Of a DNA stretch of 64,000 nucleotides, positions 7,215-18,729 are shown piece after piece; positions within the stretch are counted from its first letter, which is position 1; each line of letters opens with the position of its first letter. Below the pieces are notes generated by a model. The model ran no database searches. It was not told where the DNA came from and worked only from the letters and a program-made list of their open reading frames with translations. The translations under genes were made by a program, and so were the position numbers. The stretch is from Enterobacter cancerogenus (GTDB lineage Bacteria; Pseudomonadota; Gammaproteobacteria; Enterobacterales; Enterobacteriaceae). The stretch is from contig NZ_CP077290.1 in NCBI RefSeq assembly GCF_019047785.1, positions 558,001-622,000 on the forward strand, read 5' to 3'.

Positions 7215-8876
7215 ATGCTGAAAAACCTGCACGTGATCACCGGTATTCTCTTTGCTCTCACCATATTCTGTCTGCTGCAAGTTGTCACGGGAGGCTTGTT
7301 CTATTCCGCCGTGAGCAACGACCGTCATAATTTCCAGAACTCCGGGGTACTTAACGCCCAACAGGAGAGCCTGAGCGACAGCGTGAATACGCTGGTGAAA
7401 ACACGCGTGACCGTCACCCGCGTGGCGATCCGCTATCTGAAAAACCAGCGCGACCCGGCGTCTCTTGCCGCGATCAACACCCTGCTGGGTACCGCCAGCG
7501 ACTCACTGGTTAAGGCCGAAACGTATCACAACGACTGGCAGAAAATGCCGCAGGTTAAGGGCCAGAACGCGGCCTTAACTGAGGAGATGCAGGCCGCCTG
7601 GAAGCAGATGCATGAGGTGATGCGTTTGTCGATTGCGTACCTGCGTGCAGACAATTACCAGGCTTATGGCGATCTTGATGCGCAACAGGCGCAGGATAAT
7701 ATGGAGGCGGTCTACACTCGCTGGCGCGCAGAAAACAATACCCTGCTTAAGGCCGCCGCCGTTGAGAACCAGAGCAGCTTTACCCAGATGCAGTGGACGC
7801 TGGGGGCGATCCTGCTGGCGGTGATTGCCGTGCTGATTGTCATCTGGCAGGGGTTGCAGCGCATGCTGTTAAAACCGCTCAACACCATTATGAACCATAT
7901 TCGTACCATCGCGAGCGGCGATTTGACACAGACCCTTCACCTCTCCGGGCGTAACGAAATGGGCCAGCTCGCAGCCGGTCTGCACGAGATGCAGCAGTCG
8001 CTGATCGGCACGGTGAGCGCCGTTCGCGGAAGCACGGACGCCATTTATACCGGGGCGGGCGAAATAGCCGCCGGCAGCAACGATCTCTCGGCCCGGACCG
8101 AGCAGCAGGCTGCCTCGCTGGAAGAGACGGCTGCCAGCATGGAGCAGCTGACCGCCACGGTGAAACAGAACTCCGATAACGCCCGACAGGCGACGCTGCT
8201 GGCGAAGAACGCCTCTGAAACCGCTGCACGTGGGGGGCAGGTCGTGGATAACGTCGTACGCACCATGACCGACATTGCCGACAGCTCGCGGCAAATTGCG
8301 GATATTACCGGCGTCATTGACAGCATCGCCTTCCAGACCAATATTCTGGCGCTGAACGCGGCAGTCGAGGCCGCACGCGCGGGCGAACAGGGTCGGGGTT
8401 TTGCCGTGGTCGCGGGCGAAGTTCGCACCTTAGCCAGCCGCAGTGCGCAGGCGGCAAAAGAGATCAAAGGGCTTATCGAGAACTCGGTCAACCGGGTAAA
8501 CACCGGTTCAGACCAGGTGAGCGAGGCCGGTGCGACCATGAAAGAGATCGTCGCGGCGGTCACCCGCGTGACCGATATCATGGGCGAGATTTCATCCGCC
8601 TCTGACGAGCAAAGCCGCGGTATTGAGCAGGTAAGCCTGGCGGTGTCGCAGATGGATAGCGTGACACAGCAAAACGCCGCGCTGGTGCAGGAGTCCGCCA
8701 CCGCAGCCGCCGCGCTGGAAGATCAGTCCGGGCAGTTACGTCAGGCCGTGGCAGCTTTTCGCCTGAACGTGCAGGAGACGGTTGCCCCACGTCCGACCGG
8801 GGTGAAAACACCTCAGCTGTTGCGCCCGGCGACGGCCACGGCAAATGCCGCAGACGCCAACTGGGAAACCTTCTGA
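7215..8876 (+). CDS. Methyl-accepting chemotaxis protein with NWETF tail
   Basis: A 553-residue transmembrane chemoreceptor. It has a first membrane helix at about 8-30, a periplasmic four-helix (Tar/Tsr-type) ligand domain at about 31-190, a second helix at about 192-214, HAMP at about 212-265, and a coiled-coil signalling domain with the conserved hairpin tip (IAFQTNILALNAAVEAARAG, about 370-390). The last five residues, NWETF, are the tether that binds CheR and CheB, so this is a high-abundance, self-sufficient receptor type. The ligand cannot be told from sequence. It has no che or flagellar neighbours; chemoreceptor genes are often scattered. Confidence 0.92.
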   Translation: MLKNLHVITGILFALTIFCLLQVVTGGLFYSAVSNDRHNFQNSGVLNAQQESLSDSVNTLVKTRVTVTRVAIRYLKNQRDPASLAAINTLLGTASDSLVKAETYHNDWQKMPQVKGQNAALTEEMQAAWKQMHEVMRLSIAYLRADNYQAYGDLDAQQAQDNMEAVYTRWRAENNTLLKAAAVENQSSFTQMQWTLGAILLAVIAVLIVIWQGLQRMLLKPLNTIMNHIRTIASGDLTQTLHLSGRNEMGQLAAGLHEMQQSLIGTVSAVRGSTDAIYTGAGEIAAGSNDLSARTEQQAASLEETAASMEQLTATVKQNSDNARQATLLAKNASETAARGGQVVDNVVRTMTDIADSSRQIADITGVIDSIAFQTNILALNAAVEAARAGEQGRGFAVVAGEVRTLASRSAQAAKEIKGLIENSVNRVNTGSDQVSEAGATMKEIVAAVTRVTDIMGEISSASDEQSRGIEQVSLAVSQMDSVTQQNAALVQESATAAAALEDQSGQLRQAVAAFRLNVQETVAPRPTGVKTPQLLRPATATANAADANWETF

Positions 8877-8952
8877 CATATGCGCTCGCAGACACAATAA
8901 TGCCAATGAACCGGGGCGTGTTGCGCCAGCATGCCCCGCTCCGAGCCCTGCG

Positions 8953-9516
8953 CTAGCGGCTACGCTTGGCGTGACGTTCCCAGTTTTCGTGCTTCGCCTC
9001 ATCGGATTTGCGCAGCGAGACGTAACACGCCCCGCTGCCGCCGTGGTGCGGTTGCGCTTCACAGAATGCCTGCACGTCGTCGAATTCGGTCAACCAGCGC
9101 GCCAGATAGCTGCGCACCACGTTGGGATGGGCGTTTTGCTCGCGCCCCTTACCGTGGATGATAATCAGATTACGCAAGCCATCGCGACCGGCCTGGCGAA
9201 TAAAGGAATAGAGCATCTGGCGGCAGCGTTCGACGGGCTGGCGCAGCAGGGTCAGGCTGGCCTGACGGGAGTATTTCCCCGCACGCAGTTTCTCAATCAC
9301 GCCCTGCTGGACCCCATCGCGCTTAAACGCCAGCGGCTCCTCAAGCGGAAGCAGTTCCAGGAACCCAAGCGTCAGAAATTTATCCAGCTGCTCGGTATCA
9401 ATATCCTGACGCTCCCGCGTGTTGCGGTTGGCCTGCCAGTGTATGTCCGCACAGCGTTTCAGGGGCTGGACATCTTCCATGGCGTCTAAGAAAAGGGATT
9501 TATCTTCAGGATTCAT
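8953..9516 (-). CDS. smrA: Smr-domain DNA endonuclease SmrA (YdaL)
   Basis: A 187-residue protein of the same length as E. coli SmrA/YdaL. It has an N-terminal extension (MNPEDKSLFLDAMEDVQPLK) and a C-terminal Smr (small MutS-related) domain with LIIIHGKGRE at about 117-126 and HHGGSGACYVSL at about 155-166. Smr domains nick DNA. The start at 9516 matches E. coli; an upstream reading to 9543 adds a poor prefix. In E. coli smrA lies beside the McaS RNA and dgcM; here McaS is kept upstream, but a chemoreceptor gene lies downstream. Confidence 0.9.
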   Translation of the reverse strand: MNPEDKSLFLDAMEDVQPLKRCADIHWQANRNTRERQDIDTEQLDKFLTLGFLELLPLEEPLAFKRDGVQQGVIEKLRAGKYSRQASLTLLRQPVERCRQMLYSFIRQAGRDGLRNLIIIHGKGREQNAHPNVVRSYLARWLTEFDDVQAFCEAQPHHGGSGACYVSLRKSDEAKHENWERHAKRSR

Positions 9517-9720
9517 GGAAATTCTCCGGCTGCATCTGAACATCTACTATACCTGCGCCAGTCGCGGGCCTCAATCTTCCGCTTTTGGCGAGTTTCACCG
9601 ATCCTTCATCGGGCAAATATAATTTTAGTGAATATATTAAATAACCATTCACTAAATAATTTAAGTAAACTTAACTAAAATTTCAGCGCTAATAAAATGA
9701 TAAATTTAAGTTAAAAAATC

Positions 9721-9734
9721 GTGAAATCAATCAC
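9721..9734. promoter_or_regulatory. Candidate CRP site upstream of mcaS
   Basis: GTGA, six bases, TCAC: a symmetric CRP core centred 51.5 bases before the proposed McaS start. McaS is CRP-activated in E. coli. The spacing differs from the classic -41.5 or -61.5, so either the start site is shifted or the site works from an intermediate position on the same helix face. Confidence 0.5.
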
Positions 9735-9765
9735 TACTCTCTCTATCTTTTTAGCGGAAAACTGT

Positions 9766-9771
9766 TATAAC
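9766..9771 (+). promoter_or_regulatory. -10 element of the mcaS promoter
   Basis: TATAAC lies seven bases upstream of the predicted 5' end at 9779. No good -35 hexamer is seen about 17 bases further up, as expected for a CRP-dependent promoter. Confidence 0.5.
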
Positions 9772-9778
9772 TGATCAG

Positions 9779-9874
9779 ACCTGCCGAAGGAATAAAACAT
9801 GCGGGACTTGCGAATGGACGCACTGCTGTGTGTACTATAGGGTCTGTCTGATGTCGGACAGGCTCTGTTTTTTT
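9779..9874 (+). ncRNA. mcaS: Small regulatory RNA McaS (IsrA)
   Basis: About 96 bases matching my memory of E. coli McaS in position (next to smrA), length and sequence. The block GCACTGCTGTGTGTACT is conserved and is followed by the terminator stem (CTGTC 9844-9848 with GACAG 9857-9861, extended by wobble pairs) and a T7 run at 9868-9874. McaS is an Hfq-bound RNA that represses csgD, activates flhDC and pgaA and titrates CsrA, linking carbon status to biofilm and motility. The 5' third differs more from E. coli, including the first stem. It is transcribed divergently from smrA. Confidence 0.85.
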
Positions 9875-10339
9875 ACTTATTTTATTTCGACACTCTTTAT
9901 TGGCTTTTTATAGCGCTATGCGGGGCTCTGCCTGGCACCCGCGCAGTTAGGGTTTCGTGTCATAAGAATCGCGACAAATGAAAATGATTCGCAAATAATA
10001 CCGATACGCATTATTCTTAGCGCGTTAAATACATTTTCCGCATTATGACAAATAACCTCCCCCTTGCTCGCTTATAAGCAAATGCATATTACGCAATCGT
10101 CTTCTGAAGCCGGATATCCTTTCCGATAAACGCCTGCTTATACATTAACTCGCTCTGCCTCATATTAATCAGCAATCGTGCTGACATGGGGTAATTGATG
10201 ACTGCCCGTCAGGCAGAGTACCTCCAATTCGCTGGCCTCATCATGACGGCGTATCTTTTTAGGGGTATGGCTGGTGAGGCAACTGGCATGGTATCTTGTC
10301 GTCCTGCCGCCTGGACCGCATACGGACGAAGGACTGAAG
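9875..10339. other. 465-base gap without a recognised gene
   Basis: AT-rich DNA between mcaS and ogt. In E. coli the abgR-abgABT genes separate these loci; here they are absent. I see no convincing frame with a ribosome site. There is a loose Fur-like stretch around 9977-9996 (GAAAATGAT as one half only) and a short dyad, CTGCC-GGCAG, at 10202-10216. The last 150 bases should hold the ogt promoter. Confidence 0.5.
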
Positions 10340-10855
10340 ATGCTGAGATTACTCGAAGATAAAATTGCGACGCCCCTCGGGCCGCTGTGGGTGATTACGG
10401 ATGAGCAATACCATCTGCGCGCCGTTGAATGGGAAGAGCACAGCGACCGTATGGAAGCGTTGCTTAACATCCATTACCGCGCGCAGGGTTATGAGCGTGT
10501 ATCTGCCACCAACCCGGGTGGCCTCAGCGATAAACTTACTGCCTGGTTCGAAGGCGAACTCGACATCATCAACGACCTGCCTACCGCCACGGGCGGAACG
10601 CCCTTCCAGCGCGAAGTCTGGCAGGCGCTGCGGACTATTCCCTGCGGGCAGGTTATGCACTACGGCCAACTCGCGGAGCAGCTCGGTCGGGCGGGCGCAG
10701 CACGCGCGGTGGGTGCCGCTAACGGCTCGAATCCTGTCAGTATTGTGGTTCCCTGCCATCGCGTCATCGGACGCAACGGCACCATGACGGGCTATGCCGG
10801 TGGCGTGCAGCGTAAGGAGTGGTTACTGCGTCACGAAGGGTATCTTTTGCTGTAG
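10340..10855 (+). CDS. ogt: Methylated-DNA--protein-cysteine methyltransferase Ogt
   Basis: A 171-residue enzyme of the same length as E. coli Ogt. It removes O6-methyl (and longer alkyl) groups from guanine, and O4-methyl from thymine, by irreversible transfer to its own cysteine. The active site [14 protein letters not shown] (Cys at about 139) and the helix-turn-helix region [16 protein letters not shown] with [10 protein letters not shown] are intact. The ATG at 10340 gives the E. coli N terminus [18 protein letters not shown]; a frame open to 10274 adds an unrelated prefix. It lies upstream of fnr on the same strand, 183 bases away. Confidence 0.95.
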   Translation: MLRLLEDKIATPLGPLWVITDEQYHLRAVEWEEHSDRMEALLNIHYRAQGYERVSATNPGGLSDKLTAWFEGELDIINDLPTATGGTPFQREVWQALRTIPCGQVMHYGQLAEQLGRAGAARAVGAANGSNPVSIVVPCHRVIGRNGTMTGYAGGVQRKEWLLRHEGYLLL

Positions 10856-11005
10856 AAACCAGGCTTTTAGTGCTTAATTTTCTTCCGGTTAGGCTAAAAA
10901 TCCATAATCAAGCTGTGGAATTTCAAGAAGATGGCAACACGTTGGCGTCTCTTGTGCTTATTGGTCGTTTGCCAGGCTTACGTACTTACCAAAAAGATGT
11001 TAAAA

Positions 11006-11019
11006 TTGACCAATATCAA
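11006..11019. promoter_or_regulatory. FNR box (autoregulatory) upstream of fnr
   Basis: TTGAC, CAAT, ATCAA matches the FNR consensus TTGAT-N4-ATCAA in nine of ten defined bases. It lies 20 bases before the fnr start codon. In E. coli a near-identical site mediates FNR repression of its own gene without oxygen. Confidence 0.85.
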
Positions 11020-11038
11020 TTAAGGCTTGAGCAAACCT

Positions 11039-11791
11039 ATGATCCCGGAAAAGCGAATTATACGACGCATTCAGTCTGGCGGTTGTGCTATCCATTGCCA
11101 GGATTGCAGCATCAGCCAGCTCTGTATCCCGTTTACTCTGAATGAGCATGAACTCGATCAGCTTGATAATATCATCGAGCGCAAAAAGCCGATTCAGAAA
11201 GGGCAGACGCTGTTTAAAGCGGGAGACGAACTGAAATCGCTCTATGCTATCCGCTCTGGCACCATTAAAAGCTACACCATCACCGAGCAAGGCGATGAGC
11301 AGATCACCGGCTTCCATCTGGCGGGCGACCTGGTAGGCTTTGATGCCATCGGTACTGGCCACCACCCGAGCTTTGCTCAGGCGCTGGAAACCTCTATGGT
11401 TTGCGAAATCCCGTTCGAAACGCTGGACGACCTGTCCGGGAAGATGCCTAACCTGCGCCAGCAGATGATGCGTCTGATGAGCGGTGAGATCAAAGGCGAC
11501 CAGGATATGATCCTGCTGCTTTCTAAAAAGAATGCAGAAGAGCGCCTGGCTGCGTTTATCTATAACCTCTCCCGTCGTTTCGCAGAACGTGGCTTCTCCC
11601 CACGCGAATTCCGTCTGACGATGACGCGCGGCGATATCGGTAACTACCTCGGTCTGACCGTTGAAACCATCAGCCGCCTGCTGGGTCGTTTCCAGAAAAG
11701 CGGCATGCTGGCGGTAAAAGGTAAATATATCACCATCGAAAACGGTGAAGCGCTGGCGGTCCTCGCCGGACACGCCCGCAACGTGGCGTAA
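11039..11791 (+). CDS. fnr: Oxygen-sensing transcription regulator FNR
   Basis: 250 residues, essentially identical to E. coli FNR. The four cysteines that hold the oxygen-labile [4Fe-4S] cluster are present: Cys20, Cys23 and Cys29 in the N terminus, and the Cys in TSMVCEIPF near 122. A cyclic-nucleotide-like beta-roll, a dimer helix and a C-terminal helix-turn-helix with [10 protein letters not shown] (the E..SR recognition contacts) follow. A TTG at 11027 would add four residues; the ATG at 11039 is the known start. It controls the anaerobic switch and is probably self-repressed through the adjacent FNR box. Confidence 0.97.
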   Translation: MIPEKRIIRRIQSGGCAIHCQDCSISQLCIPFTLNEHELDQLDNIIERKKPIQKGQTLFKAGDELKSLYAIRSGTIKSYTITEQGDEQITGFHLAGDLVGFDAIGTGHHPSFAQALETSMVCEIPFETLDDLSGKMPNLRQQMMRLMSGEIKGDQDMILLLSKKNAEERLAAFIYNLSRRFAERGFSPREFRLTMTRGDIGNYLGLTVETISRLLGRFQKSGMLAVKGKYITIENGEALAVLAGHARNVA

Positions 11792-11928
11792 CCGCTTCGC
11801 ACGACGCCTGCCAGATCGATAAATCTTCGTAATTATTGATCTGGCAAAACTCTCCCCCCTGTTTCATTCAACATATATAGGTTACTCTTTTAATTACAGA
11901 CTGTGGTGACAGTTGTAAGGAGACCTGT

Positions 11929-12879
11929 ATGGCAAAGTATCAAAACATGCTGGTGGCCATCGATCCTAACCAGGACGATCAACCCGCTTTACGGCGTGCT
12001 GTGTATTTACATCAACGGATTGGCGGCAAAATTAAAGCGTTTTTGCCGATCTACGACTTCTCGTATGAGATGACCACCCTTCTGTCCCCTGACGAGCGTA
12101 CCGCGATGCGTCAGGGCGTGATCGGCCAGCGTACCGCGTGGATCCGTGAACAGGCAAAATATTACCTGGACGCGGGCGTTCCCATCGACATCAAAGTGGT
12201 CTGGCACAACCGTCCCTTCGAAGCCATTATCCAGGAAGTGATCGCCGGTGGGCACGATCTCCTGCTGAAAATGACGCACCAGCACGACAAACTCGAATCT
12301 GTGATCTTTACCCCTACCGACTGGCACCTGCTGCGTAAATGCCCTTGCCCGGTATGGATGGTGAAGGACCAGCCGTGGCCGGAAGGCGGAAAAGCTGTCG
12401 TGGCGGTCAACCTGGCAAGCGAAGAGGATTATCATAATTCCCTTAACGAGAAGCTGGTAAAAGAGACGCTTCACCTCGCCGAACAGGTCAACCATACCGA
12501 GGTACACCTGGTAGGCGCGTATCCCGTCACGCCGATCAATATTGCCATCGAGCTGCCTGAATTTGATCCCAGCGTCTATAACGACGCGATCCGCGGTCAG
12601 CATCTGCTGGCGATGAAAGCGTTGCGTCAGAAATTCAGCATCGATGAGAAAATGACCCACGTTGAAAAAGGGTTGCCTGAAGAGGTTATTCCTGACCTTG
12701 CCGAGCATCTGCAGGCCGGGATTGTGGTGCTGGGGACCATTGGCCGCACCGGTATTTCTGCCGCCTTCCTGGGCAATACCGCCGAACAGGTGATCGACCA
12801 TCTGCGCTGTGACCTGCTGGTCATTAAACCGGATGAGTATCAGACCCCGGTTGAACTGGACGATGAAGAAGACGATTGA
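11929..12879 (+). CDS. uspE: Universal stress protein UspE
   Basis: 316 residues, the E. coli UspE length. It has two tandem Usp domains, about 1-150 and 160-305. The second carries a GTIGRTG-type turn (about 265-271) like the nucleotide-binding loops of ATP-binding Usp proteins. UspE affects stress survival, motility and cell aggregation; its biochemical action is not settled. It follows fnr by 137 bases, the order conserved in enterobacteria, and ends at a strong terminator shared with a convergent channel gene. AAGGAG precedes the start. Confidence 0.95.
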   Translation: MAKYQNMLVAIDPNQDDQPALRRAVYLHQRIGGKIKAFLPIYDFSYEMTTLLSPDERTAMRQGVIGQRTAWIREQAKYYLDAGVPIDIKVVWHNRPFEAIIQEVIAGGHDLLLKMTHQHDKLESVIFTPTDWHLLRKCPCPVWMVKDQPWPEGGKAVVAVNLASEEDYHNSLNEKLVKETLHLAEQVNHTEVHLVGAYPVTPINIAIELPEFDPSVYNDAIRGQHLLAMKALRQKFSIDEKMTHVEKGLPEEVIPDLAEHLQAGIVVLGTIGRTGISAAFLGNTAEQVIDHLRCDLLVIKPDEYQTPVELDDEEDD

Positions 12880-12889
12880 CCCCTAAATA

Positions 12890-12918
12890 AAAGCCCGCCG
12901 GTAAAGGCGGGCTTTTTT
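12890..12918 (+). terminator. Intrinsic terminator of uspE
   Basis: AAAGCCCGCC and GGCGGGCTTT form a 10-base stem with a 6-base loop, followed by a T-run. On the other strand the A-rich 5' flank provides T residues, so it may also stop the convergent channel gene. Confidence 0.9.
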
Positions 12919-12920
12919 CA

Positions 12921-14030
12921 TTACGCTTCGCTCAACCGTTGCGCAGGTGCCTCGTCTACGGCATCCATCCAGGGCGCGTGGAGAACCATGCTCGGCAGCG
13001 CCAGCTCGATCTCCTGCTGGTTCAGCCCCTCCAGAATACGGATATTAATCTCCTGCTGAATATCCATGTATTTGTTGTAATCCGCTGTATCAACGATATG
13101 AACCACCTCAAAGGTCAGGCGATCGCGATCGAAGCCCAGGAAATGGGCGCGGTCAAACTTCGTCTCACCGACGTCAGTAATAATCTGTTTGACCATCTCA
13201 CCGACAGAACGCAGTTTGTCCGGCGCCGTATCGCTGGCGACACCGAAGGTAAAGACGATTCGCCGAGTTTGCATACGCTTATAGTTATGCAGCGTCTGTT
13301 GCAGCAGGATGGCGTTTCCGCAGACAATCTGCTCCCCGCTCAGGCTGCGGATACGGGTGGTTTTCAGACCAATGTGCTCAACCGTCCCCGCAACATCGTT
13401 GAACACCACAAAATCGCCAATTTCGAAGGGTTTATCAAAACCGATAGACAGTGAGGCAAAGACATCGCTCAGGATTGTCTGCACCGCGAGGGCGATGGCA
13501 ATACCCCCTACCCCAAGGCTGGCAACCAGAGCAGTGATGTTGACGCCCGCGTTAGCAAGAATAGACAGCAGCATCACTGACCAGACAATGGCACGGAGGA
13601 TAAGCCCCGTGATCACCAGCGTCACCGGATTTTTATGGCTTCCCGGCGCCAGCATGACGTGATGAAGCCACGACACCACCCCCTGATCCATCCAAAGCGC
13701 CACCTGGATCGCGAAGACCAGGAACCAGGCGTGGCTCACGGTGCCAAAGAGATGGTCGGGTAAGTCGATAAAACGCAGGCTGAACAACAGCGCCACGATA
13801 AACAGCAGGATACGGCTGGTGCGGTTAAGCATGTCCGTCAGGATAAAGCGCATCCGATTGGTGGTGGGGTGCTTGTCGCCCCAGGTGGTAATCCCTTTTT
13901 TAACGAAGGCGATCAGGCGCGTCAGCAGCCAGTACACCAGCAGCGTCACAAAGACCACCGTGGCAACGCCTATCCAGAAAGACGGCGTCATCATCAGCTC
14001 GATGATGTCGAAGCGGGACAAAAATCGCAT
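12921..14030 (-). CDS. MscS-family mechanosensitive channel
   Basis: A 369-residue inner-membrane protein. Membrane helices lie at about 13-35, 65-85, 97-115 and 135-165. The pore-lining helix and start of the beta-domain read LVASLGVGGIAIALAVQT through FEIGDFVVF (about 178-222), the MscS signature. The C-terminal cytoplasmic vestibule domain follows. MscS channels open under membrane tension to release solutes on osmotic downshift. It does not match E. coli YnaI, which occupies a nearby place there, so I give no symbol. AGGAGG lies before the ATG at 14030. Confidence 0.88.
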   Translation of the reverse strand: MRFLSRFDIIELMMTPSFWIGVATVVFVTLLVYWLLTRLIAFVKKGITTWGDKHPTTNRMRFILTDMLNRTSRILLFIVALLFSLRFIDLPDHLFGTVSHAWFLVFAIQVALWMDQGVVSWLHHVMLAPGSHKNPVTLVITGLILRAIVWSVMLLSILANAGVNITALVASLGVGGIAIALAVQTILSDVFASLSIGFDKPFEIGDFVVFNDVAGTVEHIGLKTTRIRSLSGEQIVCGNAILLQQTLHNYKRMQTRRIVFTFGVASDTAPDKLRSVGEMVKQIITDVGETKFDRAHFLGFDRDRLTFEVVHIVDTADYNKYMDIQQEINIRILEGLNQQEIELALPSMVLHAPWMDAVDEAPAQRLSEA

Positions 14031-14091
14031 TACACCTCCTCATATTACACAAAGGGTAAAGTATAGACAGAGGAGAAAAGCTGGCCGCAGA

Positions 14092-14120
14092 AATAAGAAA
14101 ACCGCCCCTGAGGGCGGTTT
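14092..14120 (-). terminator. Intrinsic terminator of pntAB
   Basis: Read on the minus strand, AAACCGCCC pairs with GGGCGGTTT around a four-base loop, followed by TTCTTATTT. It sits 18 bases after the pntB stop codon. Confidence 0.85.
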
Positions 14121-14137
14121 GTCAGGATGAAGCAGAA

Positions 14138-15529
<1,392 letters not shown>

Positions 15530-15536
15530 CTACCCC

Positions 15537-17600
<2,064 letters not shown>

Positions 17601-18545
17601 ATGAAGCTTAAGAACACACTCCTGGCGTCCGCACTTCTTTCTGCGACCGCCCTGTCTGCGAATGCCGCGACAGAGTTAACGCCGGAGCAAGCGGCAGCGT
17701 TAAAACCTTTTGACCAGACGGTCATTGTGGGTCGTTACAACTCCATTGGCGACGCCGTTGCCGCCGCATCAAAAGCCGCCGATAAAAAAGGCGCAGCCTC
17801 GTTTTACGTCCTTGATCAATCCGATCAGGGCAACAGCGGCAACCAGCGCGTGACCATTGCGCTGTTCAAAGAAAATGCCCCGAAAGCGGACGCGCCGACA
17901 AACCGCGTCATTAACGGTATCGTAGAACTGCCAAAAGATCAGGCGATTGAGCTTGAGCCTTACGACACCGTTACCGTTCAGGGCTTCTATCGCAGCCAGC
18001 CTGAGGTGAATGATGTCATCACCAAAGCGGCGAAAGCGAAAGGGGCTTACGCGTTCTACATCGTGCGTCAGGTCGATGCAAACCAGGGCGGCAACCAGCG
18101 CATCACCGCATTCATCTATAAACAAGATGCGAAAAAACGCGTACTGCAAAGCCCGGATGCCATCCCTGCTGATTCTGACGCTGGTCGCGCAGCACTGGCG
18201 AAAGGCGGAGAAGAGGCGAAGAAAGTCGAAATACCGGGCGTTGCTACCTCTGCAGCCCCAAGCGCTGAAGTGGGTCGTTTCTTTGAAACGCAGACCACTA
18301 AAGGTGGACGTTACGCTGTCACGCTGCCGGATGGAACAAAAATTGAAGAGCTGAACAACGCCACTGCTGCACAGATGGTGCCGTTCGACAGCGTCAAATT
18401 CACCGGCAACTACGGCAACATGACGGAAGTCTCTTATCAGGTGGCGAAGCGTGCCGCGAAGAAAGGGGCCAAGTATTACCACATCACCCGCCAGTGGCAG
18501 GAACGTGGTAACAACGTCACCATCAGCGCCGACCTGTACAAGTAA
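17601..18545 (+). CDS. ydgH: Periplasmic DUF1471-domain protein YdgH
   Basis: 314 residues, the E. coli YdgH length. A signal peptide (about 1-22, LSANAA at the cleavage point) is followed by three DUF1471/YhcN-type domains. The repeats are visible as the recurring AKAKGAYAFYIVRQ, KAADKKGAASFYVLDQ and AKKGAKYYHITRQWQ strands, each near NxGNQR or RGNN turns. DUF1471 proteins are small periplasmic stress or biofilm factors; YdgH has been linked to envelope stress. The ATG at 17601 follows GAAGGA. It is a single gene with its own terminator. Confidence 0.93.
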   Translation: MKLKNTLLASALLSATALSANAATELTPEQAAALKPFDQTVIVGRYNSIGDAVAAASKAADKKGAASFYVLDQSDQGNSGNQRVTIALFKENAPKADAPTNRVINGIVELPKDQAIELEPYDTVTVQGFYRSQPEVNDVITKAAKAKGAYAFYIVRQVDANQGGNQRITAFIYKQDAKKRVLQSPDAIPADSDAGRAALAKGGEEAKKVEIPGVATSAAPSAEVGRFFETQTTKGGRYAVTLPDGTKIEELNNATAAQMVPFDSVKFTGNYGNMTEVSYQVAKRAAKKGAKYYHITRQWQERGNNVTISADLYK

Positions 18546-18559
18546 GTAAAGGGTTTAGC

Positions 18560-18585
18560 AAAGGCGGCGCTGGCCGCCTTTTTTG
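18560..18585 (+). terminator. Intrinsic terminator of ydgH
   Basis: AAGGCGGC and GCCGCCTT pair around the loop GCTG and are followed by a T-run, 15 bases after the ydgH stop. Confidence 0.9.
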
Positions 18586-18729
18586 TTACTTTTTTTCGAA
18601 TTTCTGCCGCACATCATTGCATGCATTCGTGACACTCCGTAAAATCCCGCGCCTTAGTGTGATCCACCATTTTTATGCGCCTTAGCGAAATAATTATTCT
18701 GGATTTGGACCTTTCATAACAGGAAGCCA

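Noticed and set aside
9970..10000. Fur box between mcaS and ogt
   Set aside because: Only the left half matches (8 of 9); the right half does not, and no iron gene is near. Kept only as a low-interest note.
10165..10470. 101-codon minus-strand frame over the ogt start
   Set aside because: Mostly antisense to conserved ogt; no ribosome site.
17769..18482. Long minus-strand frame across ydgH
   Set aside because: Shadow of the strongly biased ydgH coding frame.
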